The notes: generated from the letters alone by a model not told the origin. Positions 24,964-34,255 are shown, numbered from the stretch's first letter. The stretch: DNA of 64,000 bases from JAKFEE01 sp036675815 (GCA_036675815.1 JAKFEE010000036.1:62001-126000); one strand, 5' to 3'. A program made the numbers and translations.

Positions 24964-26445
24964 ATGCCGATCCATCATTATCTCGAGCTTCTCCGCCAGC
25001 ATCGGCGCCTCGTGGCGATGATGACGCTGGGGACCGGTGCCGGGGCGGCGGTGATCGCCCTGCTGCTGCTGTTGCTGATGCCGGTCTATACGGCGACCGC
25101 CAGCGTGACCATCCTGCCGACCGAGGCCGAGCTGTCATATTCGCGGCGCTTCGTCAGCGAGGGCAATGTCGGGGTCGATCCTTCGGCCGTGATGATGCAG
25201 ACGCATATCGAGTACCTGCTCAGCAGCCCGGTCGCCGAGCTGACCTTGCAGCGACTGCAGGAGGAGGCGGAAAAGCAAGGCGCCGGCGCCGCCGAGCCGA
25301 CGCAGCCGAGCCTGCTGGCGCGCCTGGTGAGCGCGGGCCTCGACGGGCTTCGCTCGCTGTATTACTTGGTCAATTCGGGCACGGCCGCGCTGCCGTCGCC
25401 CCATGACGAAGCGGTGGCGGCGATCCAGAACTCGCTCAGCATCGAGTTGGTCGAGGGCTCGTACATCATGCGCATCGCGGCCAGCGCCGGGACGCCCGAG
25501 GCGGCCAGCCAGATCGCCAATACCGTGGCCCAGGCCTACATCGAGCGCAGCCTGGAAGTGGCCGCCGCCGCCGCCGAGTCGGTGACCAGCTATCTCAAGG
25601 ACGAACTCGCCAAACGTCAGACGCAGCTCGATCCCCAGGCGATCAGCGACCTGCGCAGCCGCCTGCTCGAGGCCGAGCTGTCGCGCGGCGCCGGCATGGC
25701 CCAGGTGCGCATCATCGACAATGCCGAAACGCCGCTGCGCCCGGCTTTCCCCAAGGTCGTGCCGATGTCGGTGGGTGGCCTCGTCGTCGGCGGGCTATCG
25801 GCCGTCCTGCTCATCATCATCATGGACACCTTCGGCAGGACCGCCAGCACCAGCCTCGACATGACACGGATCGTCGGCCGGCGCTTCCTTGGGCGCGTGC
25901 CGCCGCCGTTGGCCGCCTTGGCGCAGCGGCCGGTGGTGCGGGCATGCCTGCCGCTGCCGGCGAGTTCCGCCTTTACCGCCGGCGTCGCCGCGCGCCTCGG
26001 CCTGGTGGGAGCCACCGAGCAGCCGTGGGTGCATGTCGTGGGCATCGGCGGAAAGCAGACGGCGCGCCAGGGAGCCATGGCCATCGCCGCCGCCTATGCG
26101 AGCTGCGACATGCCGGCCGACCTGATCGTCGACACTCGTGAACGCTATCGCGTCCTGCGCGAGCGCGGCGAACTGCGCGTGCAGCCGCTGAGCACCGACG
26201 AGCGCCCGCGCGGCGGCCCGGTCATCACCGTCGGTTCGCTGCTGTCGCGCCCGCTGCTGGGCGACTCGCACGGCCAAACGCACTCGGCGACTGCCCCGAC
26301 CCAGGTCGTCGAATCGACCCGCACCGATACGATGCCGCGTTCGCTGGTGATCGCCGTCGCCGCCGGTCAGGCGCACGAGGACCTGCTGACGATGCTGGCG
26401 GTCGAGGGGGGGCCGGGTGAGCGGATGTTCCTTCTCGTGCCTTGA
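24964..26445 (+). CDS. Wzz/GumC-type chain-length protein with degenerate BY-kinase-like C-terminus
   Basis: Inner-membrane polysaccharide co-polymerase, 493 aa, setting chain length and coupling to export. MPIHHYLELLRQHRRLV leads to TM1 (about 25-45), a periplasmic part with VTILPTEAELSYSRRFV and the helical SLEVAAAAAESVTSYLKDEL, and TM2 near PMSVGGLVVGGLSAVLLI. In related bacterial tyrosine kinases the C-terminus is a Walker ATPase; here WVHVVGIGGKQTARQGAMAI and MPADLIVDTRERYR sit in the right places but the P-loop Lys-Ser/Thr pattern and Asp-rich Walker A' are not intact, so kinase activity is doubtful. No Tyr cluster at the end. I chose ATG 24964; a TTG 21 bases upstream is possible. Follows the export gene by 17 bases. 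Confidence 0.85.
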   Translation: MPIHHYLELLRQHRRLVAMMTLGTGAGAAVIALLLLLLMPVYTATASVTILPTEAELSYSRRFVSEGNVGVDPSAVMMQTHIEYLLSSPVAELTLQRLQEEAEKQGAGAAEPTQPSLLARLVSAGLDGLRSLYYLVNSGTAALPSPHDEAVAAIQNSLSIELVEGSYIMRIAASAGTPEAASQIANTVAQAYIERSLEVAAAAAESVTSYLKDELAKRQTQLDPQAISDLRSRLLEAELSRGAGMAQVRIIDNAETPLRPAFPKVVPMSVGGLVVGGLSAVLLIIIMDTFGRTASTSLDMTRIVGRRFLGRVPPPLAALAQRPVVRACLPLPASSAFTAGVAARLGLVGATEQPWVHVVGIGGKQTARQGAMAIAAAYASCDMPADLIVDTRERYRVLRERGELRVQPLSTDERPRGGPVITVGSLLSRPLLGDSHGQTHSATAPTQVVESTRTDTMPRSLVIAVAAGQAHEDLLTMLAVEGGPGERMFLLVP

Positions 26446-26460
26446 TGGAAAGAAGCCGCC

Positions 26461-27753
26461 ATGTCGTTCCATACGGTCAATCGTCGGCGCAAGCGTGCGG
26501 TGCGGGCGGGGTTGTGGGCAGGGTACGTCGCCTCGTCCCTCGGCGTGCTCGTTGGGCTGGTCGCCACAGGGGTGGCCTGGCCGGCGGTGTTCCTGATGGT
26601 CATGGCGATCATCGCGGGACTGGTCGTTGCCGACCGCTGGATGCGCGACGAGGGCGGCGTGCCGGTGCTGTACTACCACAGCATCAGCGACAAGGGCTGG
26701 CTGCCGTGGCCGTCGTGCATCGTCAGCCGCGAAACCTTCGCGCGCCACCTCGACATGCTCGCCCGCTCGGGGCTGTCGGTGATCAGCACCGCCGACCTGG
26801 TCACGGCGCGTCAGGAAGACCGGGCGCTGCCCGTGCGTCCGGTCGCCCTCGATTTCGACGATGGCTATCTCGACAACTGGGTAGCAGCGTTGCCGATGCT
26901 GCGCCGTTACGGGTTCCCGGCCACTCTGTTCGTCTCGCTCGACTTCATCGAGGATGGCCCGGCGCCGCGGCCGACCATCGACGATGTCGAAGCGGGCAAT
27001 CTCCTGCCCGACGGCCTGAACTGGGACGGTTATGTCAACTGGCCGGAACTCGAGGCCATGCGGGATAGCGGGCTGATGGACGTCCAGGCGCACGGCATCG
27101 ATCATGGCCGTGTGGAGACCGGCCCCACGGTCATCGACCACCTGACCGTCGACAATTGGCGCCACCTTGCCTGGCTGCAGTGGCTGCACATGCGCGGCTC
27201 GAAGGTGGGGTGGCATCGGGGGGCCCTGCCGCCGGGGGTGGCCTTGGGCGCGGCGGTGCGTGAGAATGCCCCCGCCCTAGCCGCACGTGCTTGGCGCGAC
27301 GGCCTGGGGGTTGAAAGCGAATCCGCCTATGAGACCCGGGTGCGCCAGTATCTGGAGCGCAGCAGGGTCGAGCTGGAGGGCCGTCTCGGCAAGCCGGTCG
27401 ACATCTTCTGCTGGCCGGAAAACGGCACCAGTGCGGCAGCGCGCCGCATCGCGCTGGCGGTGGGCTATCGGGCCACGACCGCCGGCGAGGGCGAGAACCG
27501 CTTCGACGAGGACCCGTGGGTGATCAGCCGCATGGGCGTCGGCGATCGGATCGCCGGCTGGCATTGGCCGGCGGCGGAGGCGGTGGGGCTGTACGCGGCG
27601 ATCCGCACCTTCCATGGCAATTACTATTGGTACTTCCTGACGATCGCGTTCGCGGCGGTGCGCCGCCTGCATGAAGCCATCGCCCGGCAGCGCCCGCAAC
27701 CCGCGGCGCCTCGCGCCGCGCCGCGCATCTCGGGCGCCTCGCAGCAAACGTGA
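26461..27753 (+). CDS. Membrane-anchored polysaccharide deacetylase (NodB fold)
   Basis: 430-aa protein with two N-terminal membrane segments (residues about 14-60) and a NodB-homology catalytic domain. The metal and catalytic residues are visible: ALDFDDGYLDN contains the catalytic base Asp and the second Asp, and DVQAHGIDHGR gives the His-x3-His metal pair. Near the end CWPENGTSAAARRIA and ISRMGVG fit the remaining motifs. Such enzymes remove N- or O-acetyl groups from the polymer during export. It starts 15 bases after the Wzz-like gene and is followed 10 bases on by a glycosyltransferase, so these are one transcript. The ATG is at 26461. Confidence 0.9.
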   Translation: MSFHTVNRRRKRAVRAGLWAGYVASSLGVLVGLVATGVAWPAVFLMVMAIIAGLVVADRWMRDEGGVPVLYYHSISDKGWLPWPSCIVSRETFARHLDMLARSGLSVISTADLVTARQEDRALPVRPVALDFDDGYLDNWVAALPMLRRYGFPATLFVSLDFIEDGPAPRPTIDDVEAGNLLPDGLNWDGYVNWPELEAMRDSGLMDVQAHGIDHGRVETGPTVIDHLTVDNWRHLAWLQWLHMRGSKVGWHRGALPPGVALGAAVRENAPALAARAWRDGLGVESESAYETRVRQYLERSRVELEGRLGKPVDIFCWPENGTSAAARRIALAVGYRATTAGEGENRFDEDPWVISRMGVGDRIAGWHWPAAEAVGLYAAIRTFHGNYYWYFLTIAFAAVRRLHEAIARQRPQPAAPRAAPRISGASQQT

Positions 27754-27763
27754 AGGAGAGGGC

Positions 27764-29023
27764 ATGCGCCTCGCCGTCGTCGTCAGCGAGTTCCCCAAGA
27801 CGTCGGAAACCTTCGTCCTGCGCGACCTGATGGCCTTTCGCGAATTGGGGGCCGAGGTGAGGGTCTATTACCTGGCGCCGTATCGCCGCAACGAGACCCT
27901 GCACGACTTCGCCCGGCCGGTGGCCGGCTGGGTGCATCACGAGCGCATGGCCGGCCGGCGGGCATGGGCGGCCCTGGCCCGCGCCTGGCTGCGCCGCGGC
28001 GCCCCGATGGCAGGCATCGCCCGGCAGTTGACGCAAGGCTTCCGCCACGAACCGGAGCTGTTGGCGAAGTCGTTGGCACTCCTGCCCAAGATCGCCGCCC
28101 TGGCGGAAGATGCCGTGGCCTGGGGTGCGGAGCACGTGCATGCCGCCTTTGCCGGCCATCCGGCAACCGCGGCTTGGGTCATCGGCCGGCTGACCGGCAT
28201 CCCGTACAGCGTCTCGTGTCACGCCCACGATATCTTCACCACGCAATCGCTGCTGGACGTCAAGCTGGGCGAGGCGGCGTTCGTGCGCACCATCAGCGAC
28301 TATAACAAGGCCTTCCTGCAAACCCATGTGCCGGGCCTGGACGAGCGGCGGATCCGTGTCATTCGGTGCGGGATGGATCTGCGGGTGTTGCCGCCGCTGG
28401 CGCCGCGCGAGCCCGATGCACACTTCAACATCCTGTTCGTTGGCCGGCTGGCGCCGCAAAAAGCCGTCGACGTGCTGTTGCGCGCGCTGGCCGCCGGCGA
28501 GCCCCACTGGCGGCTGGATGTGATGGGCGATGGGCAGGAGCGCGAGCGGCTGCAGGCATTGGCGCGCCTCCTGGGGCTTGCCGATCGCGTGCGCTGGCAC
28601 GGCAACTGTCGCTTCGAGGACATTATCGAAGGCTACCGGCATGCCGACGTCGTGGCGGCGCCCAGCATCATCGGCCCCGGCGGTCGCACCGAAGGCATTC
28701 CCAACGTGCTGATGGAGGCGCTGGCCTGCCATCGCCCGGTGATCGCCAGCCGGGTCTCGGGCATTCCCGAGCTGGTGATCGACGGCCAGACAGGCCTGCT
28801 GGTGCCGCCGGGTGAGGTCGGGGCCCTGACCGAGGCACTGAGGCGCATCGAGGCCGACACCGCGCGGGCCGCGGCCATGGCCGTCGCCGGGCGCCGTATC
28901 GTCGAGCAGCAATTCGATCTGGCCACCACCGCGGCCCGCCAATACGAGGCCTTTGCCGCCCATTGCGGTCGCGCCGGGCCGGGCCATCGCCGTGCGGCGG
29001 CCGCCATCGGAGCGTCCTGGTAG
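27764..29023 (+). CDS. Glycosyltransferase family 4-type
   Basis: GT-B glycosyltransferase, 419 aa, probably adding a sugar to the lipid-linked repeat unit. N-terminal MRLAVVVSEFPKTSETFVLRDL is typical of family 4 enzymes acting on polyprenyl-linked acceptors; the second Rossmann lobe has NILFVGRLAPQKAVDVLLRAL and the donor-binding GRTEGIPNVLMEALACHRPVIASRV (pieces GRTEGIPNVLMEAL and ACHRPVIASR) with the E-x7-E signature. The ATG at 27764 has AAGGAGAG directly upstream. Last gene of the plus-strand export group before a 450-bp gap. Acceptor and donor sugar not predictable. Confidence 0.92.
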   Translation: MRLAVVVSEFPKTSETFVLRDLMAFRELGAEVRVYYLAPYRRNETLHDFARPVAGWVHHERMAGRRAWAALARAWLRRGAPMAGIARQLTQGFRHEPELLAKSLALLPKIAALAEDAVAWGAEHVHAAFAGHPATAAWVIGRLTGIPYSVSCHAHDIFTTQSLLDVKLGEAAFVRTISDYNKAFLQTHVPGLDERRIRVIRCGMDLRVLPPLAPREPDAHFNILFVGRLAPQKAVDVLLRALAAGEPHWRLDVMGDGQERERLQALARLLGLADRVRWHGNCRFEDIIEGYRHADVVAAPSIIGPGGRTEGIPNVLMEALACHRPVIASRVSGIPELVIDGQTGLLVPPGEVGALTEALRRIEADTARAAAMAVAGRRIVEQQFDLATTAARQYEAFAAHCGRAGPGHRRAAAAIGASW

Positions 29024-29477
29024 TTCATTGGCGAACGATGTTCGTGCAGACGGCGCGGTCACACAATTGTTATCGCCTGCATCTTCCCTTTGCGTAGCCG
29101 CGGTACCACGAAGGACGTGATTCGCGATGACTGTGCTGGGGCGGTCGTGATCGACTAATCGTCCCGCAAGCGCGCCGCCACCATCGTCGCCCCTCCAAAT
29201 GAGGGTGTCTCTCCGGTGATAAACCTGCCGCCTTATTGGGAGGACGAACTCCCCAAACTGGGTATAGCTTGCTTTGTGGCGGAACTATGTCAAGAAGTTA
29301 TTTTAAAAGACTAATGAATGGCTTTGCATGCACAAGTAAATGTCCGAATACGTTAAGCATGCTTTAATATCCATATAGGTAGGCGTTAACGTTCTGCGTT
29401 AACCGGTTGTTGGGAATCCCAGAGCAACATCCCGTGCAACAAGCCGACACACGTCAACAGAATTGTACGGGGTTTAA
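29024..29477. other. Intergenic leader region of the RTX beta-helix gene
   Basis: No gene seen. The distal 200 bases are AT-rich compared with the surrounding genes and probably contain the promoter for the gene at 29478. The octamer GCGTTAAC occurs twice as a direct repeat 13 bases apart (29383-29390 and 29396-29403), with a related CGTTAAGC about 30 bases ahead; this phasing is suggestive of a regulator site. Confidence 0.45.
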
Positions 29478-31502
29478 ATGGCTACCACCTACACTCGCAT
29501 CATCGAGAATTTGGTTCTTACCAAGACGATGAGGCTCGAGGGTCCCGAGTGGGACAACACCCTTGTCCGCAACGTGACCATCAAGGATGTCAGCGGCGAC
29601 GGCTTCTTTCTGAAGAACGTCAAGAACGTCAAGATCGAGAACTGCACGGTCGACAACGTCTCGGGCGTCGGCATCAAGCTGAGCAGCGAAGGCTCGACCT
29701 CGAACGTCATCATCGACGGCAACGAGATCTCGAACATCGGCCGCGACGGCCTGTCGGCGGCGCAGCGCTCGGGCGTCGACCATCCTGGTCTGCAGGTGCT
29801 CAACAATACCTTCGACCAGACCGGCCTGTCGGGCAGCGGCGGTCTGCTGCACGGCATCTACGTCCAGTCGACTGATTTTGTCATCAAGGGCAACCACGTC
29901 ACCAACAGCATGGACGGCAACGGCATCTCGGTGCGCAGCTCGGGCCTGGTGGCGAACAACGTCGTCGACTACACCGGCAAGAGCGGCATTGCCTACTATG
30001 CCGACCACATGCGCGGCCCCAGCGACCTGCTGACCATCGAGAACAATCTCGTGATGGATTCGGGCAACCGCGAGACGTCGCGTAACGACATCGACTTGCT
30101 CGATATCCCCAATACCAGCAACGTCGTGCACAACTTCATCATCCGCAACAACAACATCGTCGACACCTCCAACGGCGTCAAAGTCCACAGCGACTATGGT
30201 TCGCTGAACATTGTGCCGAAGGTCAGCGGCAACGACGTGGTGTCGATGACGACCGCCGAGAGCCTGATCTCCAGCATCCTGTCGGGCGGCAATACGACGA
30301 ATCCGCCCGCCGATGGTGGCAATGACGGCACGGGCAGCACGCCGCCGACGGGTGACGCTGGCATCACCGGCACCACGGGCGCCGATACCCTGGCGGGCAC
30401 CGCCGGCAACGACACCCTCACCGGCAATGCCGGCGGCGACACCTTCGTCATCACCAAGGGCATGGGCAGCGACACCGTCACCGACTTCTACCCGCAGTGG
30501 TCGGACGTCATCCAACTGAGCGATTACGGCCTGACCGGCTTCGACCAGGTGAAGCCACTGCTCACCCAGTCGGGGGCCGACACGGTGATCAAGTTCGCCA
30601 ACGGCGAGACGCTGACCCTGAAGAACGTCAGCGCCACCGCCCTGGCCGCCAGCGAGTTCGCCTTCGACAACAGCGCCCCGGCTCCCGCGCCGACGCCCGA
30701 GCCGACCCCCGAGCCGACCCCCGAGCCGGCGCCGACGCCCGGCGAGACCGTAACCGGCACCGCGGGCGCCGACACCCTGGCGGGCACCGCCGGCAACGAC
30801 ACCCTCACCGGCAATGCCGGCGGCGACACCTTCGTCATTGCCAAAGGCATGGGCAGCGACACCGTCACCGACTTCTACCCGCAGTGGTCGGACGTCATCC
30901 AACTGAGCGACTACGGCCTGACCAGCTTTGATCAGGTGAAGCCGCTGCTGGCCCAGTCGGGTGCCGACACGGTGCTCAAGTTCGCCAACGGCGAGACGCT
31001 GACCCTGAAGAACGTCAGCACCACCGCCCTCACCGCCAATGAATTCGCCTTCGACAACAGTGCTCCGGCCCCCGCGCCGACGCCCGAGCCGACCCCCGAG
31101 CCGACGCCCGGCAAGACCTTCACCGGCACCTCGGGCGCCGATACCCTGGTGGGCGGCGCGGGTGACGATACCCTCACCGGCAATGCCGGCGGCGACACCT
31201 TCGTCATCGCCAAGGGCATGGGCAACGACACCATCACCGATTTCTACCCGCAGTGGTCGGACGTCATCCAACTGAGCGATTACGGCCTGACCGGTTTCGA
31301 CCAGGTGAAGCCGCTGCTCAGCCAGTCGGGTGCCGACACGGTGCTCGAGTTCGCCAACGGTGAGACGCTGACCCTGGAGAACGTCAGCGCCACCGCGCTG
31401 ACCGCCAGCGAATTCGCCTTCGACAATGCGGCGACGGCCGATCCGGTCACGCTGCTCGGCGCCACCGACAGCCAACTGACCCAGGACCAGGCCTGGGGCT
31501 AA
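29478..31502 (+). CDS. Beta-helix protein with three RTX calcium-binding modules (type I secretion type)
   Basis: 674 aa, no signal peptide. Residues about 1-265 form a right-handed beta-helix homologous to the 22737 gene (RIIENLVLTKTMRLEGPEW, GKSGIAYYADHMRGPSD). A Gly/Asn/Pro linker leads to three near-identical modules of about 105 aa (about residues 295-398, 424-528, 547-651), each with RTX-like nonapeptides (GADTLAGTAGNDTLTG, GNAGGDTF) and a second part (DFYPQWSDVIQLSDYGL, GETLTLKNVSATAL). Modules are separated by PEPTPEPTPEP linkers. The acidic tail (TDSQLTQDQAWG) fits C-terminal secretion by a type I ABC exporter, but no such exporter is in the window. Probably an extracellular enzyme or binding protein for the locus polysaccharide. 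ATG at 29478; strong terminator follows. Confidence 0.92.
   Translation: MATTYTRIIENLVLTKTMRLEGPEWDNTLVRNVTIKDVSGDGFFLKNVKNVKIENCTVDNVSGVGIKLSSEGSTSNVIIDGNEISNIGRDGLSAAQRSGVDHPGLQVLNNTFDQTGLSGSGGLLHGIYVQSTDFVIKGNHVTNSMDGNGISVRSSGLVANNVVDYTGKSGIAYYADHMRGPSDLLTIENNLVMDSGNRETSRNDIDLLDIPNTSNVVHNFIIRNNNIVDTSNGVKVHSDYGSLNIVPKVSGNDVVSMTTAESLISSILSGGNTTNPPADGGNDGTGSTPPTGDAGITGTTGADTLAGTAGNDTLTGNAGGDTFVITKGMGSDTVTDFYPQWSDVIQLSDYGLTGFDQVKPLLTQSGADTVIKFANGETLTLKNVSATALAASEFAFDNSAPAPAPTPEPTPEPTPEPAPTPGETVTGTAGADTLAGTAGNDTLTGNAGGDTFVIAKGMGSDTVTDFYPQWSDVIQLSDYGLTSFDQVKPLLAQSGADTVLKFANGETLTLKNVSTTALTANEFAFDNSAPAPAPTPEPTPEPTPGKTFTGTSGADTLVGGAGDDTLTGNAGGDTFVIAKGMGNDTITDFYPQWSDVIQLSDYGLTGFDQVKPLLSQSGADTVLEFANGETLTLENVSATALTASEFAFDNAATADPVTLLGATDSQLTQDQAWG
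30361..31430 (+). repeat. Three near-identical tandem modules (about 310 bp each, with 55-75 bp linkers) in the RTX gene
   Basis: Modules begin near 30361, 30748 and 31117. Long stretches are identical at the DNA level, for example the segment encoding GNDTLTGNAGGDTFVI in modules 1 and 2. Linkers differ in the number of Pro-Glu-Pro-Thr units (longer between modules 1 and 2). Such sequence identity implies recent duplication or continuing gene conversion and would allow copy-number change. Confidence 0.9.
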
Positions 31503-31527
31503 GGCCCGGACCGGCAAAGCAACGGCG

Positions 31528-31554
31528 ACGGCCCGGGGCATTCCCCCGGGCCGT
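31528..31554 (+). terminator. Terminator after the RTX gene
   Basis: ACGGCCCGGGG (31528-31538), loop CATTC, then CCCCGGGCCGT (31544-31554): perfect 11-bp stem 25 bases after the stop, followed by TTCGT. It separates the RTX gene from the convergent ligase/polymerase gene. Confidence 0.8.
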
Positions 31555-31566
31555 TTCGTATTGGCG

Positions 31567-33048
31567 CTACTCCGCCGGTTGCTCCGCTCGGCCGCGTGTG
31601 TCGGCGCCGGTGACCGGACCCGCGGGGCCGATCACCGGTGCGCTTGCCTCGGCCTGCGCCGCGATCACCCGCGCTTGCGCCGCGGCCAGGCCGATGAGCA
31701 ACCAGGTGTATTTGACGTATTGGGCGGGGGTCATCAGGCTGCCGATGTAATAGGCCAGCGACCCGTAGAGCAGGGCCAGCACGACGGCACGCTGACTGGC
31801 GGTGGTGCAGCCCGGCAGCGCGCGCCACAGCCGCAGCAGACTGCTGGCGATCATGCCGAAAAACGCGACGGCCCCGATCAGGCCCATCTCGGCGGCGATG
31901 CCGAGATACATGTTGTGCAGTTGCCGCGGCACCAGCGTTCGCCCCGGCATGTAGCGATAGTCGGGTTCGACGTAGAACGCCGGGAAATTGCCGGGCCCGA
32001 TGCCGAACAGCGGGTGCTGTGCCAGCAGGTCGAGGCCGATCATGTTGTAGCCCAGCCGGCGCCACAGCGTGTAGTCCGTGTTGAAATTGGCCAGGGTGCC
32101 AATGCGCGCCCAATAGCTGTCGGGCACCATCGGCAGGGATGCCAGCCCCGCAATCACCGCCAACACTACGCCCAGCGGAAAGAAGCGGCTGCGACGGTGG
32201 CGCCAGGCGATCATCAGCGCCACAACGGCGATGGTCAGCGCCGCGCTGCGCGCGTAGGACAAGATGATGGCAAGAATGCCGAGGCCGGCAGCGGTCATCG
32301 TCAGCAGCCGCTGCCGCGGATATTCCAGCGCCAGCGCCAGGGCCATGGCGACGCCGGCGGTCTGCATCAGGGCGGCGGTCGTCGGATTCTGGTCCGATGC
32401 TCCCGAGGATCGGGCCATTCCCTCGAAATCCGAGGCCAGGGCGGCGACGTGGCGCGACAGCAAGCGAAGGTCCAGCTTGACCTCGATGATCAGCACGGCG
32501 GCGCTGAACAGCGCGGCGGCGACGAGGCCCAGGACCAGGAGTTGAACCTGGCGTGGCGTAGTGACGATGCGAATGATCAGCAAGGTGATCAAGAGCATGC
32601 TGCCGATCCGCCCGCCGTCGTTCAGGGCCGCGTCGCGGTGTTCGGCGAGCAGGGTGCTGACCGTCAGGGCGAGGGCGAAGGCAACGGTCCATCGCACCGT
32701 GGGGTCATCCGGCCCAAGGCGCGCCACTCGTGCCTCGTGCGGCATCCTCAGCAGCAGCGCGCCAATGGTCAGCAACGTCAACGCGGTCGACGCCGTGACC
32801 GGCAGGGCGTCGAAGGCGCGATTGAACAGGGCATCGACCGGGACCGACACCACCAACAGGAACAGCGGCCAGAACGGGTCGAGCAACAGCAGTACGCCGG
32901 CCCCCAGCGCAATGGGTACGGCGATGACCTCGAGCAGGCCGATACCGCCCACGGTTACGGCAATCAAGCCTCCGCCCAGCATGAAGGCGCCTACGGCGGC
33001 CACAACGGCCAGGACGCCTCGGGGTGTGCCCAGGCCGGCGAGACTCAT
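31567..33048 (-). CDS. O-antigen ligase/Wzy-type polymerase family membrane protein
   Basis: 493-aa polytopic protein, about 12 hydrophobic segments with a large periplasmic loop before the last ones, the plan of the Wzy/WaaL (Wzy_C) family. The loop contains NMIGLDLLAQHPLFGIGPGNF, LVPRQLHNMYLGIAAEMGLIG, with the conserved Arg and the H-N-x-Y-L motif, that define these ligases/polymerases. I begin it at the ATG at 33048 (MSLAGLGTP); the longer frame upstream overlaps noncoding sequence. It probably polymerises the repeat unit on the periplasmic side. Last gene of a minus-strand group galE-GT4-polymerase. Distinguishing polymerase from ligase is not possible by sequence alone. Confidence 0.88.
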   Translation of the reverse strand: MSLAGLGTPRGVLAVVAAVGAFMLGGGLIAVTVGGIGLLEVIAVPIALGAGVLLLLDPFWPLFLLVVSVPVDALFNRAFDALPVTASTALTLLTIGALLLRMPHEARVARLGPDDPTVRWTVAFALALTVSTLLAEHRDAALNDGGRIGSMLLITLLIIRIVTTPRQVQLLVLGLVAAALFSAAVLIIEVKLDLRLLSRHVAALASDFEGMARSSGASDQNPTTAALMQTAGVAMALALALEYPRQRLLTMTAAGLGILAIILSYARSAALTIAVVALMIAWRHRRSRFFPLGVVLAVIAGLASLPMVPDSYWARIGTLANFNTDYTLWRRLGYNMIGLDLLAQHPLFGIGPGNFPAFYVEPDYRYMPGRTLVPRQLHNMYLGIAAEMGLIGAVAFFGMIASSLLRLWRALPGCTTASQRAVVLALLYGSLAYYIGSLMTPAQYVKYTWLLIGLAAAQARVIAAQAEASAPVIGPAGPVTGADTRGRAEQPAE

Positions 33049-33097
33049 GGCCGCTGTCCTGGTCTGTCGTCGGATGGGGGGATGCAAGGTGTCGTCA

Positions 33098-34255
33098 TCA
33101 TGGCACGGCCAGCGCTGGGGGTTTCCTGCCTTGGGCGATGCCGTCGAACAGTTCGGCAAAGGCCGCGACGGCGGTGCGCACTTCGAAGGCAGCGGTTCGC
33201 TCGGGGCCTCGGCGGCGGTACTCCGCGGCAAGTCGTGGATCCTGAAGCAGGCGGTACATGCCATCGGCCAGGGCCTCGGCATTGTCGCGAGGCACGAGCA
33301 GGCCGTAGTGCCCCTGCTGCAGGACCAGGCGCGGGCCGATCGGGCAATCCGCCGAGATGACGGGCATGCCCGCCGCCAAGGCCTCGATCAGCACATTGGG
33401 AAAGCCCTCGCGGCGGGACGACATGACGAAAATGCGTCCGCCACCGAGACGGCCGATGGGATCGGGAACGAAACCGGGCAGTTGCAGACGCTCATCCAGG
33501 CCAAGCGCCTGCGACATCGCCTCCAGCCGGGGGCGCTCGGGGCCTTCGCCGCAGATGGTCAACCGAGCCGCCGGGATCCTGCGGCACAGCCGGGCAAAGG
33601 CGTCGATGAGCGTGTCGAAACCCTTTTCCGGGCTCAGCCGGCCGGCGGCGAGGAACCAGGGCGACTCCGGCATCGGCGGGACGGCTTCGAGGGCCGGGCG
33701 CATCTCGACCACCGGGTTGGCGACGGCAATCACCGGCAGGGCGGGGCGGCGCAGGACCCGTCGCAACTCGTCGCCCAACTCGGCGACCGGGACCGCCACC
33801 GCGGCAGCCCTCGGGTACAGCCAGCGCATCAGCCTGAGTCGCAGTCCCGGCAGCTTGGCGTCCCGCAAGAACGGGCCGATGGGCGTGTGTTCGCCGATGA
33901 TGACCGGCGGATGGCCGCGGCGCAGCACGGTCGCGGCAAGGCAAGCGAGGACGGTGGCGTTGGTCCCCGCATAGACGACGTCGACGGCCAATTCGGAAAA
34001 GATCCCGGCCAGCCGCAGCGGCAGTTTTCTCGCCGCCCGACCGTCGAGGTCGCGGACAATGACGTCGCCGGGGACATCGGCCAGCAGCGACCCACGCCGC
34101 TCGAACAGGATCAGCGCCGGCACGAAGCGGCGGCGATCCAGGTGGAGGAGAAGGTTGAGTACGACACGTTCCAACCCTCCCGCGTCAAGATGCTGCATGA
34201 CGAAAGCGACGATGCGGGGGCGGTTGGGGGCAAGCTGGGTCGCGTCGGCCGACAT
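33098..34255 (-). CDS. Glycosyltransferase family 4-type
   Basis: 385-aa GT-B enzyme. The N-terminal domain starts with RIVAFVMQHLDAGGLERVVLN, where the GG-x-E-R motif binds the acceptor, and the C-terminal domain has FLAAGRLSPEKGFDTLIDAF and the donor-binding SSRREGFPNVLIEALAAGMPV with E-x7-E. Family members transfer sugars from UDP- or GDP-sugars to a lipid-linked oligosaccharide on the cytoplasmic face. The gene lies 49 bases upstream of the polymerase gene and 150 bases downstream of galE on the same strand, so it is probably part of the same transcript. Donor unknown. Confidence 0.92.
   Translation of the reverse strand: MSADATQLAPNRPRIVAFVMQHLDAGGLERVVLNLLLHLDRRRFVPALILFERRGSLLADVPGDVIVRDLDGRAARKLPLRLAGIFSELAVDVVYAGTNATVLACLAATVLRRGHPPVIIGEHTPIGPFLRDAKLPGLRLRLMRWLYPRAAAVAVPVAELGDELRRVLRRPALPVIAVANPVVEMRPALEAVPPMPESPWFLAAGRLSPEKGFDTLIDAFARLCRRIPAARLTICGEGPERPRLEAMSQALGLDERLQLPGFVPDPIGRLGGGRIFVMSSRREGFPNVLIEALAAGMPVISADCPIGPRLVLQQGHYGLLVPRDNAEALADGMYRLLQDPRLAAEYRRRGPERTAAFEVRTAVAAFAELFDGIAQGRKPPALAVP

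Noticed and set aside
30361..31430. Direct repeats that might look like a CRISPR array
   Set aside because: The repeats are about 310 bp, in frame within one protein gene, and there are no short uniform repeats with unique spacers or cas genes.
29454..31541. A 695-aa minus-strand frame opposite the RTX protein
   Set aside because: Its repeated segments simply mirror the three RTX modules; the plus-strand protein has clear beta-helix and RTX patterns.
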